Source: Niallia sp. FSL W8-0635 (lineage in GTDB: Bacteria > Bacillota > Bacilli > Bacillales > Cytobacillaceae). Taken from it: a stretch of 64,000 bases of DNA. Positions within the stretch are counted from its first letter, which is position 1; every line of letters begins with the position of its first letter. The stretch spans positions 3,450,501 through 3,514,500 of the forward strand of contig NZ_JBBOYD010000001.1 of the NCBI RefSeq assembly GCF_038007965.1, given 5' to 3'. The notes beneath the pieces are model-generated. The model was not told the origin of the DNA. It saw only the letters and a list, made by a program, of their open reading frames with translations, and searched no databases. Position numbers and translations under genes: made by a program. Below are positions 22,709 through 31,955 of the stretch, piece after piece.

Positions 22709-25099
22709 GTGTCTATTCTTCACTGGGTTGTACTTTCACCATTTTTATACACTCTATTGATTCCTATTGCATATAAATTGATGAAAAGAGTACATACAGG
22801 ATGGTTTGTACTTCCACTGCCAATTCTACTGTTTATTTATTTTTGTAGTAACATTGGAGCAACATCCAATTTGCAGGCAAAAACAGAATCAATTTCCTGG
22901 ATTCCATCATTAGGTATAGATTTTTCAGTAAAATTAGATGGTCTTGGAATGCTATTTTCCCTATTAATATCTGGAATTGGTGCACTTGTCATGCTCTATT
23001 CCATCTATTATTTAGATAAAAACAAAGAAAAGATTAATCAATTCTACGTGTATCTTCTATTATTTATGGGAGCAATGCTAGGCGTTGTTTTATCCGACAA
23101 TTTAATTGTTCTATATATGTTCTGGGAAATTACAAGTATTTCTTCTTTTCTTTTAATTGGTTTTTGGAATAATCGAAGTAACTCTCGATATGGTGCAATT
23201 AAATCAATGGTTATAACGGTATTTGGAGGCCTTTCCTTATTAGCTGGAATAATCCTCCTCAATATAATGACCGGATCATTTAACATTTCAGAAATTATTA
23301 CTTTTGTTCAACAAGAATCAATTATTTCCCATCCACTATTTCTTTTGGGAATGATTTGTATCTTACTTGGAGCATTTACAAAATCAGCACAATTTCCATT
23401 CCATATTTGGTTACCAGATGCTATGGAAGCTCCAACACCAGTCAGCAGTTATTTGCATTCCGCTACAATGGTTAAGGCTGGGATTTATCTTGTCGCACGT
23501 TTAAGTCCTGTATTTGCCGTTTCTGGTTATTGGCTCTGGATTGTTTCCCTTGTTGGTATTATTACGCTATTATATGGATCATTTTTTGCTGTTAAACAAG
23601 TTGACTTAAAGGGACTTCTGGCATACTCAACAATCAGTCAACTTGGAATGATTATGTCTTTACTAGGCATTGGTGCTGCTGGCGTCCATTACAATAATGA
23701 AAGTGTTTATTATATTGCAACAGCTGCTGCAGTTTTCCATCTTGTTAACCATGCCACATTTAAAGGTAGTCTATTTATGATGGTCGGGATTGTTGACCAT
23801 GAGACAGGGACAAGAGATATCCGTCGTTTAGGTGGACTGATGAAAATAATGCCGATTACATTTGCTATTGCTTTGATTGGCTCATTATCCATGGCTGGAA
23901 TCCCGCCGTTTAACGGATTTTTAAGCAAGGAAATGTTCTTTGCGAGCATGCTGAACATTCGTGATTTCAATATGTTTCATTTAGATAGTTGGGGTGTGTT
24001 ATTACCTATCATTGCTTGGATTGGTAGTATTTTCACCTTCGTATATAGTATGATCCTTGTCTTTAAAACCTTTACAGGAAAGTATCAACCGGAAAAATTA
24101 TCTACAAAGCCACATGAAGCACCAATGGGTATGCTAATTTCACCAATTTTATTAGTATCTCTTGTCGTAATATTCGGTTTATTTCCCGGGTTATTATCAA
24201 ACACCATTCTTTCCCCTGCCATTTCATCTATTTATGGTGGAGGTGTTTATGATCTCCATATTTATCATTGGCATGGCTTTGAACCTGAGCTATTTATGAC
24301 AATTGGAGTTATTGTAGTAGGAACAATCCTTTATTTAACGGTGAGAAAATGGACCGGAGTTTATCAGGCTTTTCCTGTTATATGGAATTCAATCTATAAT
24401 TGGTTATTTGGAGAAACAGAAAATCTATTCAACAAGCTTACAAATAGATATATGACAGGGTCTCTGAGAACCTATTTACTTTATATCTTTTCATTTTTTG
24501 TCCTTATCCTTTCCTATACATTATTTGCAAAGGATGCATTTACAATAAACACTGCCCGACTAGCACCAATTGGAGGCTATGAAGTAGTTTTGTCACTTGT
24601 TCTTGTTATATCGACTATCTCTATTTTGTTCTCTAAATCACGTTTAACCTCCATTATTCTTTTAGGAGCAGTCGGTTATACCGTATCCTTATTCTATGTA
24701 GTTTTTCGGGCACCTGACCTAGCATTAACTCAATTAGTAATTGAAACTGTTTCAGTCGCCTTATTTTTACTATGTTTTTATCATTTACCACGAAATGCTA
24801 GGAAAAAAGAAAGCATTCCTTTTAAATTATCAAATGCAGTAATTTCTGTGTTAGTAGGACTAGTTGTTATGCTTATTGCTATTGCTTCCTATAGCACAAA
24901 ACTGTTTGAATCCATTTCTCAATATTATGTGGATAATACGTATGTAAAAGCGGCAGGAGAAAATATGGTTAATGTTATCTTAGTAGATTTCAGGGGATTT
25001 GATACTCTCTTTGAAATCGCGGTACTTTCCATTGCTGCTATAGGTATTTATTCCATGATAACCTTGAGAATGGGAGGAAAGAAAAATGAAAATAAATAA
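22709..25099 (+). CDS. mrpA: Na+/H+ antiporter subunit MrpA
   Basis: This is the largest membrane subunit of the Mrp complex, which exports Na+ (and K+ or cholate in some species) in exchange for protons. It has 796 residues and about 20 helices. The N-terminal part is NuoL/ND5-like, with conserved FWEITSISSFLLIGFW, the HIWLPDAMEAPTPVSSYLHSATMVKAGIYL channel motif and FHLVNHATFKGSLF. The C-terminal part includes the MrpA-specific FRAPDLALTQLVIETV. The GTG start at 22709 is supported by AAGGAGGG 6 nt upstream. It heads a seven-gene operon in the B. subtilis order. Family knowledge links it to alkaline pH and sodium tolerance. Confidence 0.97.
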   Translation: MSILHWVVLSPFLYTLLIPIAYKLMKRVHTGWFVLPLPILLFIYFCSNIGATSNLQAKTESISWIPSLGIDFSVKLDGLGMLFSLLISGIGALVMLYSIYYLDKNKEKINQFYVYLLLFMGAMLGVVLSDNLIVLYMFWEITSISSFLLIGFWNNRSNSRYGAIKSMVITVFGGLSLLAGIILLNIMTGSFNISEIITFVQQESIISHPLFLLGMICILLGAFTKSAQFPFHIWLPDAMEAPTPVSSYLHSATMVKAGIYLVARLSPVFAVSGYWLWIVSLVGIITLLYGSFFAVKQVDLKGLLAYSTISQLGMIMSLLGIGAAGVHYNNESVYYIATAAAVFHLVNHATFKGSLFMMVGIVDHETGTRDIRRLGGLMKIMPITFAIALIGSLSMAGIPPFNGFLSKEMFFASMLNIRDFNMFHLDSWGVLLPIIAWIGSIFTFVYSMILVFKTFTGKYQPEKLSTKPHEAPMGMLISPILLVSLVVIFGLFPGLLSNTILSPAISSIYGGGVYDLHIYHWHGFEPELFMTIGVIVVGTILYLTVRKWTGVYQAFPVIWNSIYNWLFGETENLFNKLTNRYMTGSLRTYLLYIFSFFVLILSYTLFAKDAFTINTARLAPIGGYEVVLSLVLVISTISILFSKSRLTSIILLGAVGYTVSLFYVVFRAPDLALTQLVIETVSVALFLLCFYHLPRNARKKESIPFKLSNAVISVLVGLVVMLIAIASYSTKLFESISQYYVDNTYVKAAGENMVNVILVDFRGFDTLFEIAVLSIAAIGIYSMITLRMGGKKNENK

Positions 25100-25511
25100 T
25101 TTAGTTTTACAAACTATAACAAAAGTCATTGTATTTTTAATACTCCTATACGCTGTAGATCTCTTTTTTGCTGGGCACTATACACCAGGTGGAGGATTTA
25201 TCGGTGGATTAATGGCAAGCGGAGCAATCGTTCTTTTACTTATTGTCTATGACATAAAATTAGTGAAGAAAATTTTCCCTGTCAATTTTATCTATGTTAC
25301 CGCAATAGGGTTATTAATTAGCACGCTGACAGGAATGATTGCTGTCCTGTCTAATAAGCCATTTTTAACCCATTTTTTCAATAAACATGTACACTTACCT
25401 ATATTAGGAGAAACATCTCTTCACACTGCTGCTTTATTTGATCTAGGTGTTTTCTTAGTTGTAGTGGGCGTTACAATGACCATTATTCAAACGATCGGAG
25501 AGGATGACTAA
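25086..25511 (+). CDS. mrpB: Na+/H+ antiporter subunit MrpB
   Basis: This 141-residue subunit has four hydrophobic helices and the conserved GHYTPGGGFIGGLMASGAIVLLL segment of the MnhB/MrpB family. It overlaps the end of mrpA by 14 bp and abuts mrpC (the last base of the stop is shared with the next start), a pattern of coupled translation. It is part of the membrane assembly around MrpA and has no activity on its own. Confidence 0.95.
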   Translation: MKINNLVLQTITKVIVFLILLYAVDLFFAGHYTPGGGFIGGLMASGAIVLLLIVYDIKLVKKIFPVNFIYVTAIGLLISTLTGMIAVLSNKPFLTHFFNKHVHLPILGETSLHTAALFDLGVFLVVVGVTMTIIQTIGEDD

Positions 25512-25849
25512 TGGAATTCTTAATGATACTCATAATCGGCATTCTGTTTATGTGTGCAACGTATTTAATTCTTTCTAAGAGCCTATTACGAATTATTATC
25601 GGAACAGGACTACTTAGTCATGGGGTTCATCTATTATTATTAACGATGGGCGGTTTAAAAAAAGGTGCTGCCCCTCTCTTAGGTCAGCATGCAGAAAGTT
25701 ATTCTGATCCATTACCTCAAGCATTAATATTAACAGCTATCGTTATTAGCTTTGGCGTAACCTCCTTCTTACTAGTGCTTGCATATAGAACGTATCAAGA
25801 ACTAGGGACAGATAATATGGAGAAATTGAGAGGGAAAAAGTATGATTAA
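25511..25849 (+). CDS. mrpC: Na+/H+ antiporter subunit MrpC
   Basis: This 112-residue, three-helix subunit is homologous to NuoK. The typical helix-2 stretch is LLRIIIGTGLLSHGVHLLLLTMG, followed by DPLPQALILTAIVISFGVTSFLLVLAYR, which is diagnostic for MnhC/MrpC. The conserved acidic and proline residues are intact. The start overlaps the stop of mrpB, and its end overlaps mrpD by 8 bp. Confidence 0.95.
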   Translation: MEFLMILIIGILFMCATYLILSKSLLRIIIGTGLLSHGVHLLLLTMGGLKKGAAPLLGQHAESYSDPLPQALILTAIVISFGVTSFLLVLAYRTYQELGTDNMEKLRGKKYD

Positions 25850-27314
25850 TCTAATTCTATTTCCGATTTTAATTCCTTTACTAATGGGAATTATATTGAT
25901 TTTCTTTTACAAGAAAATCATTTTACAGCGTATTTTTTCCTTATTGAGCACTGGTGCATCCATTGTAGTTTCAATATGTATGATTGATAAAATCAAAAAT
26001 GAAGGTATTCAAACCGTAAATTTAAGCAATTGGGATGCTCCATTTGGGATAACAATTGTTTCTGATATGTTATCTGCACTTCTTGTGCTGACAACAAACA
26101 TTATCGCATTCTGTGTCTTACTCTATTCTTTTAAGGGAATCGATAGAGAAAGGGAAAATTACTTTTATTACGCAATGATTCAATTCCTTCTAGTTGGCGT
26201 AACGGGAGCATTTTCAACAGGGGATATTTTTAACCTGTTCGTATTCTTTGAAGTCATGCTGATGGCTTCCTATGTACTTCTTGTTCTTGGAAATACAAAA
26301 ATACAGCTACGTGAAACAGTGAAGTATATCATTGTAAATGTCGTAGCATCTGCACTCTTTGTTGTCGGTGTAGCCTATATTTATTCTGTTGTCGGAACAT
26401 TGAATATGGCCCTTATCTCAGAGAGAATTAGTGAAGTTGGTGGAACAGGAATATTAACAGTAATTGCTGTCCTTTTTCTTCTGGTATTCGGATTAAAAGG
26501 TGCAATTTTCCCATTATTTTTCTGGCTTCCAGGATCGTATAATGCAGCTCCAATTCCGATACTTGCACTATTTGGCGCACTATTAACGAAGGTAGGAGTT
26601 TATTCTATCTCCAGAACATATTCTCTATTCTTTTACCAGGATAGTTATGTCTTTTCCTTATTAGGGATTCTTGCTCTTATCACAATTATATTAGGGGCGA
26701 TTGGGTCTATTGCCTATAATGATGTAAAAAAAATCATTATCTATAATATCATTACGGCAATTGGAGTTATCTTGTTTGGATTCTCTACTTTTAATGCTGT
26801 TTCCCTAAGTGGATCTATTTTTTACCTATTACATGACATGATTATAAAAGGAGCTCTATTCTTATTAATTGGGGCCATGATTTATATCACAGGAACGAGC
26901 AATTTAAAATACATGAGCGGGTTAATGAAGAAATATCCTCTTCTTGCTTGGACATTTTTCATTGCAGCACTTGGTCTAGCTGGAATTCCGCCACTAAGTG
27001 GATTTGTCGGTAAATTCCTTATCATTCAAGGGGCATTTCAAGCAGGCAATTATATTGGAAGCTTTATTGTCGTTCTATCCAGTCTCTTTGTATTGCTTTC
27101 TGTAATTAAGATATTTGTTAAAGGTTTTTGGGGAGAAGAATCAGATAATGTAATGAAAAAGCCTGTAAAAACACTTTTATTACCTGGCTGTATACTAGTT
27201 CTTCTTTCCTTCCTTATCGGGATTGGTGTAGAAGTGCTTTCACCATATATTTCTCTAGCTGCTGAGAGTTTGCTTCAACCGGAAAACTATATACATGCCG
27301 TATTAAAGGAGTGA
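25842..27314 (+). CDS. mrpD: Na+/H+ antiporter subunit MrpD
   Basis: This 490-residue, roughly 14-helix subunit is related to the NuoM/NuoN proton-channel subunits of complex I. Visible family features are FFEVMLMASYVLLVLG, FPLFFWLPGSYNAAPIPILALFGALLTKVGVYSI with the conserved Lys, and FYLLHDMIIKGALFLLIGAM. The conserved Glu and Lys of the proton path are present. The start is 8 bp inside mrpC and the end overlaps the longest possible mrpE frame, so the order and coupling of the operon are kept. Confidence 0.96.
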   Translation: MINLILFPILIPLLMGIILIFFYKKIILQRIFSLLSTGASIVVSICMIDKIKNEGIQTVNLSNWDAPFGITIVSDMLSALLVLTTNIIAFCVLLYSFKGIDRERENYFYYAMIQFLLVGVTGAFSTGDIFNLFVFFEVMLMASYVLLVLGNTKIQLRETVKYIIVNVVASALFVVGVAYIYSVVGTLNMALISERISEVGGTGILTVIAVLFLLVFGLKGAIFPLFFWLPGSYNAAPIPILALFGALLTKVGVYSISRTYSLFFYQDSYVFSLLGILALITIILGAIGSIAYNDVKKIIIYNIITAIGVILFGFSTFNAVSLSGSIFYLLHDMIIKGALFLLIGAMIYITGTSNLKYMSGLMKKYPLLAWTFFIAALGLAGIPPLSGFVGKFLIIQGAFQAGNYIGSFIVVLSSLFVLLSVIKIFVKGFWGEESDNVMKKPVKTLLLPGCILVLLSFLIGIGVEVLSPYISLAAESLLQPENYIHAVLKE

Positions 27315-27319
27315 TGACG

Positions 27320-27796
27320 ATGGCATTTCAATTATTATTAAATTTTCTAATTAGTTTCATTTGGATGTTTCTGAAAGGCTCCTTCGCTCCAGATACATTT
27401 CTTATCGGATTCATTATCGGATTGATTCTTATCTATATAACAAGGAGATTTTTCTCAGATAAGTTTTATTTATACCGAGTTGTTTCCATTTTAAAGCTTT
27501 TAGGTATCTTCCTAAGAGAGCTGCTTCTTTCTAATATCGAGGTATTAAAGGTCATTCTTCGCCCTAAGCTGAAAGTGACACCTGGAATTTTTGCTTTGGA
27601 AACAGATTTAACAAAGGACTGGGAAATAACTGTACTATGTAATCTAATTACCCTTACACCTGGAACACTTGTAGTGGATATTTCAGAGGACAATAAAATT
27701 CTTTATATTCATGCCATGGATATTAGTGATAAAGAGGCAACGATTAATAGTATCAAGCATAACTTTGAAAAAGCCATACAAGAGGTGAGTATTTGA
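27320..27796 (+). CDS. mrpE: Na+/H+ antiporter subunit MrpE
   Basis: This 158-residue membrane subunit has two N-terminal helices and a cytosolic domain carrying LITLTPGTLVVDISEDNKILYIHAMDI. The ATG at 27320 (MAFQLLLNF) is chosen because AAGGAG lies about 8 nt upstream and the length equals that of B. subtilis MrpE. An in-frame ATG at 27311 sits too close to the ribosome binding site. The TGATG junction with mrpF indicates coupled translation. Confidence 0.94.
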   Translation: MAFQLLLNFLISFIWMFLKGSFAPDTFLIGFIIGLILIYITRRFFSDKFYLYRVVSILKLLGIFLRELLLSNIEVLKVILRPKLKVTPGIFALETDLTKDWEITVLCNLITLTPGTLVVDISEDNKILYIHAMDISDKEATINSIKHNFEKAIQEVSI

Positions 27797-28083
27797 TGTT
27801 CCAAACAATCATGAACATATCCTTATTTATCGTCTCTATCTCAACCATTTTATTTATTTATCGGGTTGTAAAGGGACCAACCACTCCGGATAGAGTGGTT
27901 GCTCTTGATGCAATCGGAATAAACCTAGTTGCGATTACCGCTATTTTATCAGTAGTATTAAAAACTTCAGCCTTTTTGGAAGTTATCCTTCTCATCGGTA
28001 TTTTAGCTTTTATTGGGACTGTAGCTTTTTCTAAATATCTGGAGAAAGGAGAAATTATCGAAAATGACCGAGACAATCATTAA
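27796..28083 (+). CDS. mrpF: Na+/H+ antiporter subunit MrpF
   Basis: This 95-residue subunit has three hydrophobic helices and the family stretch RVVKGPTTPDRVVALDAIGINLVAI, with an Asp buried in helix 2 that is implicated in cholate efflux in B. subtilis. The ATG at 27796 shares one base with the mrpE stop (TGATG). The 3' end overlaps mrpG by 20 bp. Confidence 0.95.
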   Translation: MFQTIMNISLFIVSISTILFIYRVVKGPTTPDRVVALDAIGINLVAITAILSVVLKTSAFLEVILLIGILAFIGTVAFSKYLEKGEIIENDRDNH

Positions 28084-28426
28084 CATTATCATTGCTATTC
28101 TAATTCTCCTTGGAGCCCTATTAAGCCTTGTTGCAAGCATTGGGGTATTACGACTGCCAGATGTTTACACACGAAGCCACGCAGCGTCCAAGTCAGCAAC
28201 TCTAGGGGTAATGTGTATCCTTCTTGGTGTATGTCTTTATTTTTTCCAAGCAGAACAAATTTTTAATTCTCGCTTAATTCTTGCTATCGCATTTATTTTC
28301 TTAACCTCTCCAGTAGCAGGTCAGCTTATTATTCGCTCTGCTTATAATAGTAAAATACCAATGGCAGATGTGACGATAAGAGATGATTTAAAACAGGCAA
28401 AAGAGGCCGAAGCAAGAAGTAAGTGA
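28064..28426 (+). CDS. mrpG: Na+/H+ antiporter subunit MrpG
   Basis: This 120-residue, three-helix subunit carries the MnhG/MrpG signature LLSLVASIGVLRLPDVYTRSHAASKSATLGVMCILLG, then LTSPVAGQLIIRSAY. It ends the seven-gene mrp operon. The overlap with mrpF is 20 bp. No strong terminator follows; a weak stem around 28495-28525 (CCACCTAAATGATTTCAGG region) is the only candidate. Confidence 0.95.
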   Translation: MTETIINIIIAILILLGALLSLVASIGVLRLPDVYTRSHAASKSATLGVMCILLGVCLYFFQAEQIFNSRLILAIAFIFLTSPVAGQLIIRSAYNSKIPMADVTIRDDLKQAKEAEARSK

Positions 28427-28612
28427 ATCCAGCATTTTTCTTCCTAATCGGAGCTTCACTACGTTTACATTATTCTAATGACTTGAAAATCATGAAAGGT
28501 TCAAACCACCTAAATGATTTCAGGTCTTTATTTTATTCTCTATTCATATTTTACTCCTCTAAAGAATAGGATGTAAGAAGTTAGAATATTACGTAAGAAA
28601 GGAATGTCCGCT

Positions 28613-28993
28613 ATGTACCAAGCTCTATATTATCATCGCAATACTCCTACTCCTGCAGCATTCCATCCATATCTTCATTATCCTATCTATTTTCGCGAAC
28701 TTCCCGAAGTAAATCCTTCCAAGTTTATTGATTCTGCCAAGGATACATTGAATCTTTTATCCGATGTGGAAGCTTGTTTAAAGCAGCTAGCTAATTCTTA
28801 TTCCTTTTCAAAAGAAGTAATGAATGCAGCTCAATTATCGAAAACAGATACAATCGAACAATTAATTAAATCCATTGGTGTAAAAGAAATACCTAAAGTA
28901 TCCTATAATCCAGATGGAATTACCTTAAACTTCGACCATAAAAATAAACCTCCCCACTGTTGCTATTTATCTGTTCAATTAAGATGGCGTTAA
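28613..28993 (+). CDS. Hypothetical protein (YuzC-like in position and size)
   Basis: This 126-residue protein begins with an aromatic, His- and Pro-rich stretch (MYQALYYHRNTPTPAAFHPY, then LHYPIYFRELP) followed by a helical middle and an end with paired cysteines (PPHCCYLSVQLRWR). The ATG at 28613 is 9-10 nt after AAAGGA; an ATG nine bases earlier overlaps this site. There is no signal or membrane segment. In B. subtilis the small protein YuzC occurs in the same neighbourhood downstream of mrpG, and this may be its counterpart, but I base that on position and size only. Spore association is possible and unproven. Confidence 0.6.
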   Translation: MYQALYYHRNTPTPAAFHPYLHYPIYFRELPEVNPSKFIDSAKDTLNLLSDVEACLKQLANSYSFSKEVMNAAQLSKTDTIEQLIKSIGVKEIPKVSYNPDGITLNFDHKNKPPHCCYLSVQLRWR

Positions 28994-29116
28994 ATTTTTC
29001 ATTGTTAATAATGGATTATTTCAGACTGCATTTACGTACAGCCTGAAATAATCCGAAGAAGAAATATTGCTTCTTTATTTTAATCAATCATTTATGAAAT
29101 TTTCAAAACAGCTTTT

Positions 29117-29329
29117 TTAGTAGTAAGGATACGGTCCGTATGGTGTTGGACCATACGGCATTGGGCCATATGGAACTGGACCATATGGGACTGGGCCATA
29201 AAGTGGTCTAGGTCTGACTAAAGCTCCTCCTAATACTCCTCCTAATAAACCACCCACAAATGGTGCTGCAAACCAAGCTCTTGAATCTTGCTGCGGATAT
29301 GGATACTGATATGGGTAACCATGCATCAT
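29117..29329 (-). CDS. Small Tyr/Pro/Gly-repeat protein
   Basis: This 70-residue protein has three parts: a YPYQYPYPQ head (about 3-14), a Gly-rich hydrophobic middle (AAPFVGGLLGGVLGGALV, about 21-38) that could insert in a membrane, and a C-terminal run of five YGPxP units. The repeat is also plain at the DNA level (CCATATGG-type units). The ATG at 29329 has GGAGG 9 nt upstream; the TTG at 29335 is too close. Low-complexity Bacillus proteins of this kind are often spore-coat or envelope proteins, but no function can be deduced here. Confidence 0.65.
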   Translation of the reverse strand: MMHGYPYQYPYPQQDSRAWFAAPFVGGLLGGVLGGALVRPRPLYGPVPYGPVPYGPMPYGPTPYGPYPYY

Positions 29330-29562
29330 TCGCAATTACCTCCACTCTTTTTTTACTTTATTTCTCTCTACTCTATTTTCTATGCGAATGTCCTCTTTTT
29401 GGACTGGGCTATCGCCTTATACCGCTAAATTTTAAATAGGTATGAGCTAGTAAAGGATAAAGTGCAGGATAGGCATAGGTACTTCCATCAATTTATTCAC
29501 CCTTAGGACATTGCTTGTCTATACTATATGGAATAGATGTAGCAGGAGGAATGGTAAATAAA

Positions 29563-30330
29563 ATGAATTCACTATTTGAATTGACGAATCAAACTGCAAT
29601 CATTACTGGAGGTAGTCGAGGGTTAGGAGAACAAATGGCAACCACTCTAGGAGAAGCAGGTGCAAACATCGTCATATGCTCTAGAAACCTAGAACAATGT
29701 ACAAATACAGCTGCTAAATTACAAGCTAAAGGAATTAATGTGTTAGCCCTACCTTGTGATGTTTCTAAGAAAGAGGATATCGATCATGTTATTAGCAAAG
29801 CAATAGAAAAATTCGGAACAATCGATATTTTAATTAATAATAGTGGAACTTCGTGGATGGCACCTTTCTTAGAATACCCGGAAGATAAATGGGACAAAGT
29901 GCTCGATGTAAATCTCAAAGGCTCTTTTTTATTTTCACAAGCAGTTGCTAAGAAGATGGCCGAACAAAAGCACGGTAAGATTATTAATGTTTCCTCTGTC
30001 ACTGCTTTTAGCGGGACATCTCCACAGCTGTTAGACGCCATAGCCTATAACACAAGTAAAGGAGCACTTATTACATTAACAAAAGAATTAGCTATTAAAT
30101 TGGCACCTTATAATATACAAGTTAATGCGATTGCACCAGGATTTTTCCCAACCAAAATTACGACTGTGTTAGAAAATCATAAAAAACTTATTACCGCAAG
30201 AATTCCAGCAGGACGTTTAGGGGAGCTAAACGATTTAGACGGAATTATCCTTCTCTTATCAGGAGGAGCATCTGATTACATCACAGGACAAATTATTGCT
30301 ATTGATGGTGGACTTTCTTCTACACTTTGA
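29563..30330 (+). CDS. Short-chain dehydrogenase/reductase in a PHA cluster (possible acetoacetyl-CoA reductase)
   Basis: This classical SDR of 255 residues has the cofactor motif TGGSRGLGEQ near the N-terminus, NNSG, and the catalytic Ser-Tyr-Lys in NVSSVTAF and AYNTSKGAL, then IAPGFFPT. Two in-frame ATGs follow GGAGGA; I chose 29563 because the one at 29551 lies only 1 nt after the Shine-Dalgarno. It is followed after 47 bp by phaR and then phaC. In PHA operons the SDR PhaB reduces acetoacetyl-CoA to (R)-3-hydroxybutyryl-CoA, the synthase substrate. The sequence also resembles gluconate-5-dehydrogenase-like SDRs, so the substrate is inferred from neighbours. Confidence 0.8.
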   Translation: MNSLFELTNQTAIITGGSRGLGEQMATTLGEAGANIVICSRNLEQCTNTAAKLQAKGINVLALPCDVSKKEDIDHVISKAIEKFGTIDILINNSGTSWMAPFLEYPEDKWDKVLDVNLKGSFLFSQAVAKKMAEQKHGKIINVSSVTAFSGTSPQLLDAIAYNTSKGALITLTKELAIKLAPYNIQVNAIAPGFFPTKITTVLENHKKLITARIPAGRLGELNDLDGIILLLSGGASDYITGQIIAIDGGLSSTL

Positions 30331-30377
30331 ATAGGAGAAGTTCACACAAAAAAAAGAAAAGAAAGAGGGATAGGAAA

Positions 30378-30875
30378 ATGGCTCATGTTACAATTGACTT
30401 TTATGAGTTATTAAAAAAAGGTGGAAATTTACTACAATATCGGCTAAATAACCGAATTAAAAATAGCTTAAATCAAATTTCTATCATTGATTTCACAAGT
30501 AAAAAAACAAATCCATTGTCTAGTAAGTTAGACCAGATTCAAAACTACTCAGAACAATTGAGTAATTATATTAATCTTCCTACTAAAACAGATTTAGCAA
30601 ATGCAACCCAACTAATTCTTCAATCAGAAGAAAAAATTGATAATCTTGACGACCAATTATTTGAATTGACGAATATGATGAAAGAAGTAAAACAATTAAT
30701 TGAACAATTTAGCTTGAATCCTTCAGATGGTTATTCCTCTCAGTTGACTAGTAAAATCTCAGAGCAGGAACAAAGAATTTCTACCCTACAAAATGAATTA
30801 GCATACGCAAAACAACAATTGAACGCTCAAAAAGAAGAACTAAGTACTTCTACCATTTCAAATCAGGCGATATAA
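30378..30875 (+). CDS. phaR: PHA synthase subunit PhaR/PhaE-like
   Basis: This 165-residue protein is mostly helical with a C-terminal coiled coil (about 105-160, EQEQRISTLQNELAYAKQQL, then NAQKEEL). Such a protein directly before phaC is the PhaR (class IV) subunit needed for synthase activity in Bacillus. The ATG at 30378 is preceded by GAGGGATAGG. The longest frame, starting upstream at a basic stretch, has no proper site. The stop codon lies 2 bp before the phaC start. Sequence conservation of PhaR is low, so the assignment rests on length, coiled coil and position. Confidence 0.72.
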   Translation: MAHVTIDFYELLKKGGNLLQYRLNNRIKNSLNQISIIDFTSKKTNPLSSKLDQIQNYSEQLSNYINLPTKTDLANATQLILQSEEKIDNLDDQLFELTNMMKEVKQLIEQFSLNPSDGYSSQLTSKISEQEQRISTLQNELAYAKQQLNAQKEELSTSTISNQAI

Positions 30876-30877
30876 TT

Positions 30878-31891
30878 ATGGCGAAAAAAAATCTAGCAAA
30901 GTTTATTCAAACATTGTCGTACGACCCGGTTGTTGGACAATCAGAAAGATACGCGATTTGGAAAAAAAATAAAGCAACTTTATGGTACTACCCTTCTAAA
31001 AAAAGAAAATATAAAGAATCTATCTACCTTATTTATTCTATCGTTAATAAGCCGTATATCCTCGATTTAGGTCCTTCCATGAGTTTAATTGAGGCATTTA
31101 ATAATGCAGGGTATGATGCCTATTTAATTGATTTTGGTATACCAGCCTATGAAGATCGTCATTTAACGATTGATGATTATATAACAAAGTATATTCAACC
31201 AGGCTTTAAAAGGGCAATGCGACATGCAAACTCAGATTCCTTTACCGTTATCGGCTTTTGTTTAGGCGGTACACTTGCTACTATATTTGCAGCATTAGAT
31301 AATCGTAATATAAAAAATTTAATTCTTGCCGTTTCACCAATTGATTTTTCAGCCTTTCCAGATTACAATAATTGGCTACATGCACTTCGCGAAGATGAGC
31401 TACACTTTGAAGAGCTGATTGATAAAATGGGGATAATCCCTCCAGAGTCGGTGAAATATGGGACTAGATTACTTGTTGCTCCCTTATCATATAGCCATTA
31501 TTTAGCTCTTTTAAATCGTTCAGGTGAGAAGAATTACACGGAAAAATGGGCAAGAATGAATAAGTGGACACTTGATCACATTCCTGTAGCTGGTGCTACC
31601 CTGAAACAACTAATGAATGACTTTGTAAGAGATAATAAAATGATTGAGGGTGGACTAACAATTAACGGAGAAGAAGTTAATTTGAAGAACATTCACTCTA
31701 ATCTACTTGTCTTTTCTACGAAGAATGATCCACTTGTTCCTAGTTCACTCTGTGAGCCAATTATGGATCTCGTTTCAAGCCAAGATAAATCCTTTGTTCT
31801 TTTTGAAGGTGGTCACGCAGGTCTCGTTGCTAAATCCAATATGCCAGAACCGATGGAGAATTGGCTGAGAGAACATAGCACTCTCATTTAA
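30878..31891 (+). CDS. phaC: Polyhydroxyalkanoate synthase PhaC (class III/IV)
   Basis: This enzyme polymerises (R)-3-hydroxyacyl-CoA into PHA granules. It is an alpha/beta hydrolase of 337 residues with the synthase version of the lipase box, GFCLGG, placing the nucleophile at Cys128. The Asp of STKNDPLVP (Asp284) and the His of EGGHAGL (His313) complete the triad. NKPYILDLGP and IKNLILAVSPIDFS are also typical. It is some 25 residues shorter than B. megaterium PhaC, mostly at the N-terminus. It lacks a strong ribosome binding site and is probably translated by coupling with phaR. The class IV reading fits the adjoining PhaR-like gene. Confidence 0.85.
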   Translation: MAKKNLAKFIQTLSYDPVVGQSERYAIWKKNKATLWYYPSKKRKYKESIYLIYSIVNKPYILDLGPSMSLIEAFNNAGYDAYLIDFGIPAYEDRHLTIDDYITKYIQPGFKRAMRHANSDSFTVIGFCLGGTLATIFAALDNRNIKNLILAVSPIDFSAFPDYNNWLHALREDELHFEELIDKMGIIPPESVKYGTRLLVAPLSYSHYLALLNRSGEKNYTEKWARMNKWTLDHIPVAGATLKQLMNDFVRDNKMIEGGLTINGEEVNLKNIHSNLLVFSTKNDPLVPSSLCEPIMDLVSSQDKSFVLFEGGHAGLVAKSNMPEPMENWLREHSTLI

Positions 31892-31899
31892 AAAGAAGC

Positions 31900-31926
31900 C
31901 CCCCGTTCTTAATGAAGGAACGGGGG
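31900..31926. terminator. pha cluster terminator
   Basis: CCCCCGTTC and GAACGGGGG form a GC-rich 9-bp stem with a TTAATGAAG loop between the converging phaC and pepA genes. The U-tract is poor on the plus strand. Confidence 0.75.
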
Positions 31927-31955
31927 ACTTGCTAAGCATACATATTAATCATTTT

